From: Dehalococcoidia bacterium
GTDB lineage: Bacteria > Chloroflexota > Dehalococcoidia > SHYB01
NCBI GenBank assembly: GCA_009693015.1
Contig: SHYB01000018.1
Span: 1-39,997, forward strand
Reading direction: 5' to 3'
DNA length: 39,997 nucleotides
The notes under the pieces were generated by a model that made no database searches, was not told the origin of the DNA, and saw nothing but the letters and a program-made list of their open reading frames with translations. Shown piece after piece: positions 7,620 to 15,125 of this stretch. A program made the position numbers and the translations under genes. The stretch's first letter is position 1; each line of letters opens with the position of its first letter.

Positions 7620-9251
7620 TTAGCTCAGCGGCAGCGGCGGCTGCCCGCCCTCGCGAATCACACCCTTCGCCACGCCGACAAAGGAGTGGAACAGCGGGTG
7701 CGGTCTATTGGGGCGCGAGTTGAATTCCGGGTGAAACTGGGTCCCCAGCATGAACGGGTGGCCCTTGATCTCCGCTATCTCCACCAGCTTGTTGTCCGGC
7801 GATGTCCCCGATGCGCGCAGACCCGCGCCAGCCATCGCCGCGCGATAGGCGTTGTTGAACTCATAGCGGTGCCGATGCCGCTCCACCACCTGCGGCTGCC
7901 CGTACGCCTCCCCGGCAATGCTCCCCGCCTCCAGCTCGCACGGGTAGTTACCCAGCCGCATCGTTCCGCCCTTGCCCTGCACCGCGCGCTGCCCAGGCAT
8001 AAGGTCGATCACCGGGTGCGGCGACTCCGGGTCGAACTCCGTGGAGTTGGCGTCGCGCAGCCCCAGGACATTCCTTGCATACTCAATGACCATGATCTGC
8101 ATGCCCAGGCACAGGCCCAGGTACGGCACCTCGCGCTCCCTGGCGTACTGCGCCGCGCGGATCATCCCTTCGATGCCCCGGTTGCCGAACCCGCCCGGCA
8201 CCACAATGCCGCTTACGGACGAGAGCGCGTGCTCCCACCCGTCACGCTCCAGATCCTCCGCGGAGACCCAGGAAAGCTTCACGTCGCGTTGCAGAAAAAT
8301 CCCCGCGTGGCGCAACGCCTCCCGTACCGAGATATAAGCATCTTGCAATTGCACATATTTTCCGACAATCGCCAGGGCGAGCTGCTCCTTCGGCGCGTTC
8401 ATCTTGCGGATCAACGCCCGCCATTCCGCTAGGTCCTTTGACGCCGGGTGCAGCCGCAGTTCCTCAATAATGATCTCCGGCAGCGCCGACTCATCGAGAA
8501 TAATCGGCACTTCGTAGATATTGTTCGTCGTCACCAGCGGAATCACCGCGGCCGGCTTCACGTCGCAGAAGAGTGCGATCTTGGCCTTGATATCGTCCGC
8601 CACGGGAAAGTCGCTGCGGCACAAGATGACGTCCGGCTGAATGCCGACCCCCCGCAGTTCCCGGACGCTGTGCTGCGTGGGCTTGGTCTTCAACTCCTGC
8701 GTCGCATATATATATGGTAGGTACGTCACGTGGATGTAGAGGACGTTGTTCCTTCCCACGTCGTTGCGCATCTGCCGGATCGCCTCAAGGAACGGCTGCC
8801 CTTCGATGTCTCCCACCGTGCCGCCCACCTCCACCAGGATCACCTCCGCCTTGCTCTCCTCCGCCACGCGGTGCATCCGCATTTTGATCTCATTCGTCAC
8901 GTGGGGGACCACCTGCGTCGTCCCGCCGAGGAAGTCGCCGCGCCGCTCCTTGGCGATCACCGAACTGTAGATTTCGCCCGACGTGACGTTGGACACCCGC
9001 GTCAGCTCCACGTCTATGAACCGCTCGTAGTGGCCCAGGTCCAGGTCCGTCTCGCAGCCGTCAATGGTCACGAACACCTCGCCGTGCTGATACGGCGACA
9101 TGGTGCCGGGGTCAACGTTGAGATACGGGTCCAGCTTTTGGATGGTGACGGTGATGCCGCGGCTCTTGAGGATTCGCCCGATGGATGCGGCGGCGATCCC
9201 TTTGCCTACAGAGCTAACCACGCCGCCGGTGACGAAGATATATTTCGCCAT
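7620..9251 (-). CDS. pyrG: CTP synthase
   Basis: CTP synthase makes CTP from UTP, ATP and glutamine in the cytoplasm. The frame is open to 9311, but the family's conserved N-terminus ([18 protein letters not shown]) starts at 9251, giving 543 residues, the usual length. The N-terminal synthetase domain carries the P-loop VSSVGKG and the [21 protein letters not shown] and GGTVGDIE motifs. The C-terminal class I glutamine amidotransferase has the oxyanion strip PGGFGNRG and nucleophile Cys381 in GLCLGMQ, with the His/Glu pair near QFHPEF. No good Shine-Dalgarno is visible before 9251. A perfect TTGACA/TATAAT promoter lies ~270 bases upstream, leaving a long structured leader; pyrG leaders are control points in other bacteria. 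The gene precedes rho and is divergent from gatC. Confidence 0.97.
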   Translation of the reverse strand: MAKYIFVTGGVVSSVGKGIAAASIGRILKSRGITVTIQKLDPYLNVDPGTMSPYQHGEVFVTIDGCETDLDLGHYERFIDVELTRVSNVTSGEIYSSVIAKERRGDFLGGTTQVVPHVTNEIKMRMHRVAEESKAEVILVEVGGTVGDIEGQPFLEAIRQMRNDVGRNNVLYIHVTYLPYIYATQELKTKPTQHSVRELRGVGIQPDVILCRSDFPVADDIKAKIALFCDVKPAAVIPLVTTNNIYEVPIILDESALPEIIIEELRLHPASKDLAEWRALIRKMNAPKEQLALAIVGKYVQLQDAYISVREALRHAGIFLQRDVKLSWVSAEDLERDGWEHALSSVSGIVVPGGFGNRGIEGMIRAAQYAREREVPYLGLCLGMQIMVIEYARNVLGLRDANSTEFDPESPHPVIDLMPGQRAVQGKGGTMRLGNYPCELEAGSIAGEAYGQPQVVERHRHRYEFNNAYRAAMAGAGLRASGTSPDNKLVEIAEIKGHPFMLGTQFHPEFNSRPNRPHPLFHSFVGVAKGVIREGGQPPLPLS

Positions 9252-9395
9252 GCAACTATTGCCGATGCGGTGGCCTGCCGCGCCTTCCGGCCTTATGGAG
9301 CTTCGCTGCACAATGGGACTGCATTACAAAAGTAATCTCGCCTGTCCGCATGGACTGATTTTTGCCCTTTGCCCAGCGCCGAACTTCAGGCGTGG

Positions 9396-9414
9396 CTTGA
9401 CGCGGAACGTCAAG
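9396..9414 (-). promoter_or_regulatory. hairpin in the pyrG leader
   Basis: CTTGACG and CGTCAAG form a 7-bp stem with a 5-base loop within the ~265-base pyrG leader. It could be part of an attenuation or stability structure; no U-tract follows, so it is not an obvious terminator. Confidence 0.3.
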
Positions 9415-9487
9415 AGGGCAGAGAGTCCGCCAGGGAGGGGGGTGGCCGAGGTGAGGGAGTGCTGGCCTGCTGCCGTCCGCCAGCTTC

Positions 9488-9501
9488 GCCGCGTACGCGG
9501 C
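9488..9501. promoter_or_regulatory. 14-bp perfect palindrome downstream of the pyrG promoter
   Basis: GCCGCGTACGCGGC is a perfect palindrome. It lies about 16-29 bases downstream of the expected pyrG start point (after the -10 at 9524-9529) and could be a repressor operator or a small RNA hairpin. The regulator is unknown. Confidence 0.35.
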
Positions 9502-9523
9502 CACCGGCCTCGATGCTTGGCGC

Positions 9524-9553
9524 ATTATAGGTGCGCCCAAGAAAGAGTGTCAA
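9524..9553 (-). promoter_or_regulatory. perfect consensus promoter for pyrG-rho
   Basis: Reading leftward, TTGACA (9553-9548), an 18-base spacer and TATAAT (9529-9524) match both consensus boxes exactly. The next gene downstream on that strand is pyrG, followed by rho. Confidence 0.8.
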
Positions 9554-9613
9554 GGCTCAGTATAGCATCTTTCGCCGCCATATCGCAACCGCCGTGCGTC
9601 ACCCCCGGCGCCG

Positions 9614-9643
9614 TTGCCCGCGCCTCCGCTCTACAGGTATACT
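9614..9643 (+). promoter_or_regulatory. promoter for gatC-gatA
   Basis: TTGCCC (9614-9619), an 18-base spacer and TATACT (9638-9643) face gatC, which starts 72 bases after the -10 box. It forms the rightward half of a divergent promoter region with pyrG. Confidence 0.55.
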
Positions 9644-9715
9644 ATTCCCTAGTCCTCATCGTACGCCCATCGAAAGGCCGCAGGCCGTCGTGGCCCCGAT
9701 ATATAAGGTAGGCCA

Positions 9716-10006
9716 ATGCCGCTTAGCCGTGAGGACGTCCTCCACATCGCCAGCCTGTGCCGCATCGGCATGGACGCTGACGACGTGGAGCGCATGCGCC
9801 AGCAGCTCTCGCACATCCTCGACCAGTTCGAGGTACTCAAGCAGGCGGACACTGCGGGTGTTTCCCTATCAGCCAACCCCTCCGAACGCTCCAGCGTCTT
9901 CCGCGACGACGTATCGCGCCCATCGCTCTCGCAGGAAGACGTGCTGCGCAATGCCCCGCAGCAGCAAGAGGGCCATCTGCGCGTGAAGGCGATCCTGGAA
10001 GACTAG
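9716..10006 (+). CDS. gatC: aspartyl/glutamyl-tRNA amidotransferase subunit C
   Basis: GatC (96 residues, normal length) is the small subunit that wraps around GatA and helps it fold in the GatCAB complex, which converts Glu-tRNA(Gln) and Asp-tRNA(Asn) to the amides. The typical opening is present ([25 protein letters not shown], with HIASLCRI matching the family's VxxLARL segment), as are the Leu-rich second helix [17 protein letters not shown] and the late ...[18 protein letters not shown] motif. AAGGTAGG a few bases upstream supports the ATG. gatA follows after 16 bases; gatB is not in the window. Confidence 0.93.
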   Translation: MPLSREDVLHIASLCRIGMDADDVERMRQQLSHILDQFEVLKQADTAGVSLSANPSERSSVFRDDVSRPSLSQEDVLRNAPQQQEGHLRVKAILED

Positions 10007-10022
10007 AGGCCAATCCCGCGCT

Positions 10023-11483
10023 ATGCCCGAACTCTACTCCCTGACCATCGGCGAGGCCGGCGCGCTGCTGAAAAAGCGCGAGCTTTCCTCCGTAGAACTC
10101 ACCACCGCTCTCCTCCAGCGCATCCGCGCCGTGGAAGACAAAGTAAAGGCCTACGTCACGGTGACCGATGAACTGGCTCTGCGCCAGGCCGCCGCTGCTG
10201 ACAAGCGCATCGCCGCGGGCGACGCCGGCCCGCTGACCGGCATCCCCATGCAGCTGAAGGACAACCTCAACACACGCGGCGTGCGCACCACCTGCTCCTC
10301 ACGCATGCTGGAGCAGTTCGTCTCGCCGTATGACGCCTGCGTCACGGAGCGTCTCGCCGCCGCGGGCGCCGTGCTCCTGGGCAAGGGCAACATGGACGAG
10401 TTCGCCATGGGCTCGTCCACGGAAAACTCCGCGTTCTTCCCCACAAGAAACCCCTGGGACTTGCAGCGTGTCCCCGGCGGCTCCAGCGGCGGCCCCGCCG
10501 CCGCCGTGGCTGCGGGCGAATGCCTCTTCTCTCTGGGCTCGGACACTGGCGGCAGCATCCGCCAGCCCGCGTCTTTCTGCGGCGTGGTGGGCCTCAAGCC
10601 CACCTACGGCCTGGTCAGCCGCTACGGCTTAGTTGCATTCGCAAGTTCGCTCGACCAGGTCGGCCCCCTCACGAAAACCGTCGCCGATTGCGCCGTCGTG
10701 CTCCAGGCCATCGCCGGGCACGATGCGCGCGATTCCACGTCCGTTGCCCGCCCCGTGCCCGGCTACGCCGCGAGCCTGGGCAAGCCCATCGCCGGCATGC
10801 GCATCGGCATCCCCCGCGAGTACTTCCAGGGCATTGACCCCCACGTGGGCCAGGTGCTGGAGCGCGCGATCCAGAAGCTCGCCCAGCTCGGCGCCGTCAT
10901 TGACCGCGGCGTCTCGCTCCCCAGCACGCACTACGCACTCGCGGTGTACTACATCCTCGCGCCGTCGGAAGCATCGGCGAACCTCGCCCGCTACGATGGC
11001 GCCAAGTACGGCTTCGCCGCGCCGGACGCCAAGGACATGTGGGACGCCATGGAGCAGACGCGCCGGCATGGCTTCGGCCCCGAGGTGAAGCGCCGCATCC
11101 TCCTGGGCACCTACGCCCTCTCCGCGGGCTACTATGACGCCTACTATTTGAAGGCCCTCAAGGTCCGCGCCCTCATTCGCCAGGAGTTCGAACTGGTCTT
11201 CCAGCGATATGACGCGCTGCTCACCCCCACCTCCCCCACTCCCCCCTTCCGCCTCGGTGAGAAGCTGGCCGACCCCGTCCAGATGTACCTGTCCGACGTC
11301 GACACCATTCCCGTCAACATTGCCGGTATCGCCGGTATCTCCGTGCCCGCGGGCTTTCTGGAAGGTCTGCCCGTGGGCATGCAGCTCATCGGCCCGGCGT
11401 TCAGCGAACCTGCGCTGCTCCAGATCGCCCACGCCTACGAGCAGGCCACGGGATGGCACAAGCTCCGCGCTCCGGTACAATAG
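10023..11483 (+). CDS. gatA: aspartyl/glutamyl-tRNA amidotransferase subunit A
   Basis: GatA is the amidase-signature subunit that hydrolyses glutamine and sends ammonia to GatB. The 486-residue length is standard. The Ser-cisSer-Lys triad is visible: Lys79 in MQLKDN, Ser154 in [10 protein letters not shown], and Ser178 in [16 protein letters not shown]. Other conserved blocks are [25 protein letters not shown] and [20 protein letters not shown]. The C-terminal half keeps [27 protein letters not shown] and the end motif VGMQLIGP. The presence of gatCA suggests the organism uses indirect amidation for Gln and/or Asn tRNAs. It is in an operon with gatC. Confidence 0.97.
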   Translation: MPELYSLTIGEAGALLKKRELSSVELTTALLQRIRAVEDKVKAYVTVTDELALRQAAAADKRIAAGDAGPLTGIPMQLKDNLNTRGVRTTCSSRMLEQFVSPYDACVTERLAAAGAVLLGKGNMDEFAMGSSTENSAFFPTRNPWDLQRVPGGSSGGPAAAVAAGECLFSLGSDTGGSIRQPASFCGVVGLKPTYGLVSRYGLVAFASSLDQVGPLTKTVADCAVVLQAIAGHDARDSTSVARPVPGYAASLGKPIAGMRIGIPREYFQGIDPHVGQVLERAIQKLAQLGAVIDRGVSLPSTHYALAVYYILAPSEASANLARYDGAKYGFAAPDAKDMWDAMEQTRRHGFGPEVKRRILLGTYALSAGYYDAYYLKALKVRALIRQEFELVFQRYDALLTPTSPTPPFRLGEKLADPVQMYLSDVDTIPVNIAGIAGISVPAGFLEGLPVGMQLIGPAFSEPALLQIAHAYEQATGWHKLRAPVQ

Positions 11484-11564
11484 CAAGCAACTTACTTCTG
11501 GCGAACGCCGGAAGGGACACCCAAAAGGCAAGCAGCCCGGCACGCCAGCCAAGGGGGACACGCC

Positions 11565-12044
11565 ATGATGGACATCCTGCGCATCCTGGAAAAGGACGCC
11601 CGCACCTCCCACAAGACCCTCGCCACCATGACAGGCAAGCCTGTGGCTGAGGTGGACCGCATCGTCGCCGAGGCGGAGCAGTCCCACACCATCCTCAAAT
11701 ACAAGACGGTGATTGACTGGCACAAGGCCGGCGTGCAGGAAATCCTGGCGCTGATCGAGGTGCGCACCACGCCGCAGCGCGATACCGGGTTCGACGCCAT
11801 TGCCGAGCGCATCGCCGGGTTTGCCGAAGCGCGCTCCGTCTACCTTGTCTCCGGCACCTACGACTTGCTAGTGCTGGTGGCCGCCAAGGATATCTATGAG
11901 GTGTCCCGCTTCGTCTCCAACAAGGTCGCCCCCATCGAAGCCGTCACCGGCACCGTGACCCACTTCGTCCTGCGCCGCTTCAAAGAGGACGGCGACCTGC
12001 TCGTGGGCCGGGAGCAAAGCCTGCGACAGTCCTTCGCGCCCTAG
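11565..12044 (+). CDS. Lrp/AsnC-family transcriptional regulator
   Basis: The 159-residue protein has an N-terminal AsnC-type helix-turn-helix (MMDILRILEKDARTSHKTLATMTGKPVAEVDRIVAEAE). A C-terminal RAM/ACT-like domain (~65-145) follows, with the family pattern EVRTTPQRDTGFDAIAERIAGFAEARSVYLVSGTYDLLVLV and a later VTHFVLRRFKEDG. Lrp/AsnC proteins usually sense amino acids and bind DNA as oligomers. An adjacent purine-rich AAGGGGGA site supports the start. It follows gatA by 81 bases and may respond to an amino acid such as glutamine, asparagine or aspartate; the target genes are unknown. Its TAG stop shares the palindromic CTAG with the stop of the convergent DUF2007-like gene. Confidence 0.88.
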   Translation: MMDILRILEKDARTSHKTLATMTGKPVAEVDRIVAEAEQSHTILKYKTVIDWHKAGVQEILALIEVRTTPQRDTGFDAIAERIAGFAEARSVYLVSGTYDLLVLVAAKDIYEVSRFVSNKVAPIEAVTGTVTHFVLRRFKEDGDLLVGREQSLRQSFAP

Positions 12045-12271
12045 CTAGCACCTGCCCCCTCCGGCCATTCCCACGGGCCGATCAGCAGCTCCTTGGCTCG
12101 CGCCGCCTGCTCCTCCGGCACGCGGATCTGCACGATCCTCGCCTGCCCCGCGATCAGCGCGGTGATCGTATCCGGCGCAACGTAGGCGCACACGCCGTGC
12201 TGGCGTAAGAGATGCGCCCAGCTTTCCCCCAGCGGCTCGTTCGGCGCGGTGGTCAGCGTGACCCACCTCAC
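12041..12271 (-). CDS. DUF2007-like small protein
   Basis: This 76-residue product starts with GTG (VRWVTLTTAPNEPLGESWAHLLRQHGVCAYV). The pattern, a first strand, TAPNE, a helix ending in LLRQHGV, then later IVQIRVPEEQAARAKELL, fits the DUF2007 'putative prokaryotic signal transducing protein' fold, a small ferredoxin-like domain. No catalytic residues or membrane helices are visible. Its start overlaps the stop of the 53-residue gene by GTGA, so the two are translationally coupled. The stop overlaps the Lrp-type gene's stop from the other strand by 4 bases. The family is recognised by pattern only and its function is unknown. Confidence 0.7.
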   Translation of the reverse strand: MRWVTLTTAPNEPLGESWAHLLRQHGVCAYVAPDTITALIAGQARIVQIRVPEEQAARAKELLIGPWEWPEGAGAS

Positions 12272-12429
12272 CGCGTATCCGCTGGAGGCCTATCTTGCGG
12301 CGGCGAATATCGCTCTGGATTACCGAAACGGATCGTCGGTGTTTGCAGGCGGCGCATCCCCTCCTGCCAGTCCACCTTCCCCTCGCTGCTCATCCACTCC
12401 GCAAACGCAGCGCCGGGTGCAGTCCACAC
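12268..12429 (-). CDS. 53-aa coupled small protein of unknown function
   Basis: A GTG directly after the TAA of tatA (12430-12432) opens a 53-codon frame (VWTAPGAAFAEWMSSEGKVD, then WQEGMRRLQTP, ending PPADTR). It ends with TGA at 12268-12270, which overlaps the GTG of the DUF2007-like gene in the sequence GTGA. The back-to-back junction on one side and 4-base overlap on the other indicate a real member of a coupled tatA operon despite its size. The first 35 residues are amphipathic and acidic with several Trp; the tail is Pro/Arg-rich and probably disordered. An internal ATG at 12393 could also start it. I do not recognise a family. Confidence 0.5.
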   Translation of the reverse strand: MWTAPGAAFAEWMSSEGKVDWQEGMRRLQTPTIRFGNPERYSPPQDRPPADTR

Positions 12430-12657
12430 TTAGTGCCGGTGGGCGGCGCCGCCGTCAGCGCTGGGGGGAGTGGAGGAGGACTTTGGGGGCTGCGGCTTAT
12501 CCTTGGATTCTTCGTCTGCCCCACTGATACCGCTCTTGAACTCGCGAATGGATTTGCCTATGGATTTGCCCATTTGGGGTAGCTTGGAGCCTCCGAAGAG
12601 GAGCATCAGGACGCCAAGAATGACGAGAATCTCAACCCAGCCGAAGCTTTTGAACAT
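12430..12657 (-). CDS. tatA: Sec-independent protein translocase TatA
   Basis: TatA forms the pore-like assembly that moves folded twin-arginine proteins across the cytoplasmic membrane. The 75-residue product has the family architecture: a short N-terminal membrane helix (WVEILVILGVLMLLFGG), the hinge FGGSKLPQMGKSIGKSIREF with the conserved FG and P, an amphipathic helix, and a charged disordered tail ending in a His-rich AAHRH. The ATG follows AAGGTCGCC. Two tandem promoters face it. No tatC is in the window; tatA is commonly unlinked in Chloroflexota. It heads a three-gene coupled cluster. Confidence 0.93.
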   Translation of the reverse strand: MFKSFGWVEILVILGVLMLLFGGSKLPQMGKSIGKSIREFKSGISGADEESKDKPQPPKSSSTPPSADGGAAHRH

Positions 12658-12701
12658 GGCGACCTTCTTTCTCCGCCACCCCGTAGAACCGATGCCATCT
12701 C

Positions 12702-12761
12702 ATGATACGCCGCGCTGGAAACCCGGTCAAGAAAGATACGGGCCTGGTCAAGACTGGTCAA
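12702..12761 (-). promoter_or_regulatory. two tandem promoters for the tatA cluster
   Basis: Reading leftward, P1 has TTGACC (12730-12725), a 17-base spacer and TATCAT (12707-12702). P2 has TTGACC (12761-12756), a 17-base spacer and TATCTT (12738-12733). A third TCTTGACC copy at 12753-12746 has no matching -10 box. All three copies keep the same 8-base word. Confidence 0.6.
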
Positions 12762-12843
12762 GAACTGTAGCGCCGTCAATCAGATGGGTGGGGAAACATG
12801 CTATCATGCATATGGAGCGTTACTCTGTACTGGGGGCATGTGA

Positions 12844-13527
12844 TTGGATACGAAGAACCGCGTGGCGATCTTTATTGACGGGAGCAATCTCTACCACAGC
12901 CTGGAAGAGAATTGCGGCAGGGCTGACCTAGACTTTCACGCGTTCGTCCAGAAGCTGGTGGGCCCTAGGCAACTGTTCCGCACGTACTACTACAACATTT
13001 TGCAGGATGCGGAACGGAAGCCGCAGGCGGCGCAGGAGCAGCAGAAGTTTCTCGCCAGCATGTACAACATCCCCCGATTGGAAGTGCGGCTGGGCACGTT
13101 CAAGTACCGCGGAGATCAGATGGTGGAGAAGGGCGTGGATATCATGCTGGCCACGGACCTGCTCCAGTTCGCGTGGCGGGACCTGTATGACGCGGCGGTG
13201 CTGGTGAGCGGCGACGGCGATTTTTCTTATGCGGTGCAGGCGGTGAAGAACATGGGGAAGTATGTTGAGGTGGCTGCCTTCGCGCCAAATCTTTCTTGGG
13301 ACCTGGCGCAGATCGCCGACGACCGGCACTATCTCGACCAGGAGTACTTTAAGCTGTTGTGGGTGTCGGGAAGAAAGAGCATCCAGACGACGGCAGCGCA
13401 GATCATTCAACCTAGCTCGGCTGCCGGCGCGGCGGCGCGGCGCCGGCGACGGCCCCGGCGGCGCGGCGGAAGCGGGCCGGGCGGCGCAGCGCCCAGCGAA
13501 GGATCGGGTAGCGGCGAACCGTCGTAA
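12844..13527 (+). CDS. NYN-domain (LabA/PIN-like) putative RNA-binding nuclease
   Basis: The 227-residue product is a NYN/PIN-fold protein. Acidic metal-site candidates are Asp12 in AIFIDGSNLY, the aspartates in KGVDIMLATDLLQ, and the pair in VSGDGDFSYAVQAVK; ending ...GKYVEVAAF is also typical. NYN proteins of this type (LabA/DUF88) usually act on RNA; the substrate here is unknown. The end (~195-227) is a very basic, disordered tail (ARRRRRPRRRGGSGPGG), which would help RNA binding. The start is TTG, placed 8 bases after a GGGGG ribosome site; a TATCAT box at 12802-12807 may be its -10. It stands alone between divergent tatA and convergent rsmI. Confidence 0.85.
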   Translation: MDTKNRVAIFIDGSNLYHSLEENCGRADLDFHAFVQKLVGPRQLFRTYYYNILQDAERKPQAAQEQQKFLASMYNIPRLEVRLGTFKYRGDQMVEKGVDIMLATDLLQFAWRDLYDAAVLVSGDGDFSYAVQAVKNMGKYVEVAAFAPNLSWDLAQIADDRHYLDQEYFKLLWVSGRKSIQTTAAQIIQPSSAAGAAARRRRRPRRRGGSGPGGAAPSEGSGSGEPS

Positions 13528-13584
13528 CCTAGGACGCTTGCCGGGCCGCGCGTGGCTTGGAGCTGCTCCGGGCCGAGCCCGCAG

Positions 13585-14427
13585 CTACGTTCCCACGGCG
13601 TCGGGTGATGCGGCGCTCTCTAACCACAGGCGATAGGCTTCCTTGCGTCCGATGCCGGCGCTGTGCATAAGAGCGGCGACGGCGTCGCGGGCGGTGAGGC
13701 TCTGTTGTCGCAACGCGCGCGCTCGTGCGAGCAGGTCGCTTGCGGGCGTGGGAGCGGGCGCCGCGCCAGTGCCGCCGGCTATGACGAGGGTGATTTCTCC
13801 GCGCGGTCGCGTGAAATGGGCGAGGGCTTGTTGCGCCGAGCCGCGAAAGATTTCTTCATGGAGCTTGGTGAGTTCGCGGGCGACGGCGATGGGGCGGTCG
13901 CCGAGGACGGCGGCGATGTCGGCAAGCGCGGCGCGGAGGCGGTGCGGCGCTTCAAAGGCGACGAGAGTGCGGTGCTGATCGCGCAGGGATTCGAGGAGAC
14001 GCCGCCGCGCTCCGGCAGTGCGGGGAAGAAAGCCGGCGAAGACGAACTGGTCGCTGGGGAGGCCGGAGGAGACGAGGGCTGCTGTGACTGCGGATGCGCC
14101 AGGGACGACTTCGATGCGATGGCCTGCGGCGATCGCGGCAGCGATGAGGGCGTAGCCGGGGTCGCTGACGGCAGGCATGCCGGCATCGGTGATGAGCGCG
14201 GCGTCGGCATGCTCGAGGTGGGCGAGGACGGGCGCGGCGCGGGAGCGCTGGCCCTGCTCATGGTAGGCGATGAGTCGCGTGTGGAGATCGTAGCGGGCGA
14301 AGAGGCGCTGGGCGTGCCGCGTGTCTTCGGCGGCAACGAGGCCGACTTCCTTGAGGATGCGTAGCGCGCGGAGGGTGATGTCCTCCAGGTTGCCGATGGG
14401 CGTGGCGACGATGTAGAGGGTGGACAT
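13585..14427 (-). CDS. rsmI: 16S rRNA (cytidine1402-2'-O)-methyltransferase
   Basis: RsmI uses SAM to methylate the ribose of C1402 in the 16S decoding centre. The 280-residue protein has the tetrapyrrole-methylase fold: N-terminal GNLEDITLRALRILKEV with AEDTRHAQRL, the YHEQ motif, SAM loop DAGMPAVSDPGY, VPGASAVTAALVSSGLP, GFLPR, EAPHRL and the end region ...FRGSAQQALAHF..RGEITLVIAGG. The last ~45 residues form a small helical domain (LTARDAVAALMHSAGIGRKEAYRLWLE) seen in many RsmI proteins. No clear Shine-Dalgarno precedes the ATG, and a duplicated copy of the first 13 codons lies 87 bases upstream. It is part of a minus-strand translation gene block with prmC and prfA. Confidence 0.95.
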   Translation of the reverse strand: MSTLYIVATPIGNLEDITLRALRILKEVGLVAAEDTRHAQRLFARYDLHTRLIAYHEQGQRSRAAPVLAHLEHADAALITDAGMPAVSDPGYALIAAAIAAGHRIEVVPGASAVTAALVSSGLPSDQFVFAGFLPRTAGARRRLLESLRDQHRTLVAFEAPHRLRAALADIAAVLGDRPIAVARELTKLHEEIFRGSAQQALAHFTRPRGEITLVIAGGTGAAPAPTPASDLLARARALRQQSLTARDAVAALMHSAGIGRKEAYRLWLESAASPDAVGT

Positions 14428-14516
14428 GGAAGGATTTCACGCAGCCTGCGCGCATTGTAAGCGCGCCACGTTCTTGTTGCCGATGGGCGTGGCGACGATG
14501 CAGAGGGTGGACATGG
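14389..14516. repeat. 41-bp direct repeat of the rsmI start
   Basis: Bases 14389-14429 (rsmI codons 1-13) reappear at 14476-14516 with a single difference (40 of 41 identical by eye; Tyr codon 5 becomes Cys). The copies are 46 bases apart. This is a recent segmental duplication that rebuilt the region upstream of rsmI. Confidence 0.85.
14437..14514 (-). pseudogene. duplicated rsmI start, 25-codon remnant
   Basis: The upstream repeat copy opens ATG at 14514 and reads MSTLCIVATPIGN, the first 13 residues of RsmI with Tyr5 to Cys. It then departs into NKNVARLQCAQAA and stops at 14437, nine bases before the true rsmI start. It cannot be functional RsmI. Translation through it could influence rsmI initiation, since the real gene lacks a clear ribosome site. 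Confidence 0.6.
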
Positions 14517-14522
14517 GTGTTT

Positions 14523-14771
14523 CTACGGGAGCTCTTGCTGCAGGATAGTGTACAGGCGATCGCAGGCGTGGCGTTCGAGCCAGGGGTAGTGGCCGCAACG
14601 GGGCAGGACGATGATGCGGAAGTGGCGCAGCACGGTGGCGAGGGGCGCGCGGATGCCGCAATATGTGGAGAGGGCGCGTGCGAGGGGGGCGGCGGAGCCA
14701 GGTGTGCCGGGGCCGCCGTGGAGGACGGCGACACGATAGGGGGGTGTGCCGTATGTGCGTGGGTTGTCCAT
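14523..14771 (-). pseudogene. alpha/beta hydrolase with internal deletion
   Basis: The 82-residue frame joins two parts of an alpha/beta hydrolase. Residues 1-36 carry the first strand and oxyanion region (YRVAVLHGGPGTPGSAAPLA), as in proline-iminopeptidase-like enzymes. The last ~32 residues carry the final strand and catalytic histidine region (FRIIVLPRCGHYPWLERHA then LYTILQQELP). A normal member has roughly 230-250 residues, so about 150-170 residues, including the nucleophile elbow GxSxG and cap, are missing without a frame break. It is most likely inactive. It lies between prmC and the duplicated rsmI start, so local rearrangement may have removed the middle. Confidence 0.7.
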
Positions 14772-15125
14772 GGGGCAGCGCCATTGTGCGCGGAGGCGGG
14801 GGCGGAGGCAAGGAGGGGATGGGAGACCGCGCAGGACGCCCTGCGAGACGCTCTCTGCGCTGGCCGTCTATGGGATACGGTCCGAGGATGCGGACTCCGG
14901 TCAGACCGGAAGGTACGGACTGCCGGATATCCACCACGAACGGAATGGGGCATGGGAGGCAGCGCCCCCATCTCAATCTTCCCCCGCGGACGGGGGAAGA
15001 AGCGGGAGCGGGATGCCCGCAATACGCCGTTCTGTGCCTCACATGCCGCAGCGAAGGGGTGCTCGGGCCGATGGAATCGGCCTCCCCCTGGGGCGGGACA
15101 ATGACGATGGGGCAGTGGAACGGCG
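14772..15125. other. hairpin-rich intergenic DNA with possible dispersed repeat
   Basis: No convincing gene is seen in these 354 bases. Two strong hairpins are present: 14978-14999 (CTTCCCCCG, CGGA loop, CGGGGGAAG, 9 bp) and 15066-15082 (GGCCGAT, GGA loop, ATCGGCC, 7 bp). The sequence around the first one, flanked by AAGCGGGAGCGGG, looks like the palindromic intergenic repeats common in related genomes. The hairpins could act as terminators for prmC on the minus strand, though no U-tract follows. Confidence 0.4.

Noticed and set aside
12268-12429. The 12249-12527 and 12295-12582 plus-strand frames
   Set aside because: They are antisense to the tatA cluster, with no ribosome site or motif.
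13420-13520. Low-complexity GGCGGC runs at the end of the NYN gene as a CRISPR or tandem repeat
   Set aside because: It is just Arg/Gly-coding GC-rich sequence without spaced repeats; no CRISPR-like array was seen anywhere.
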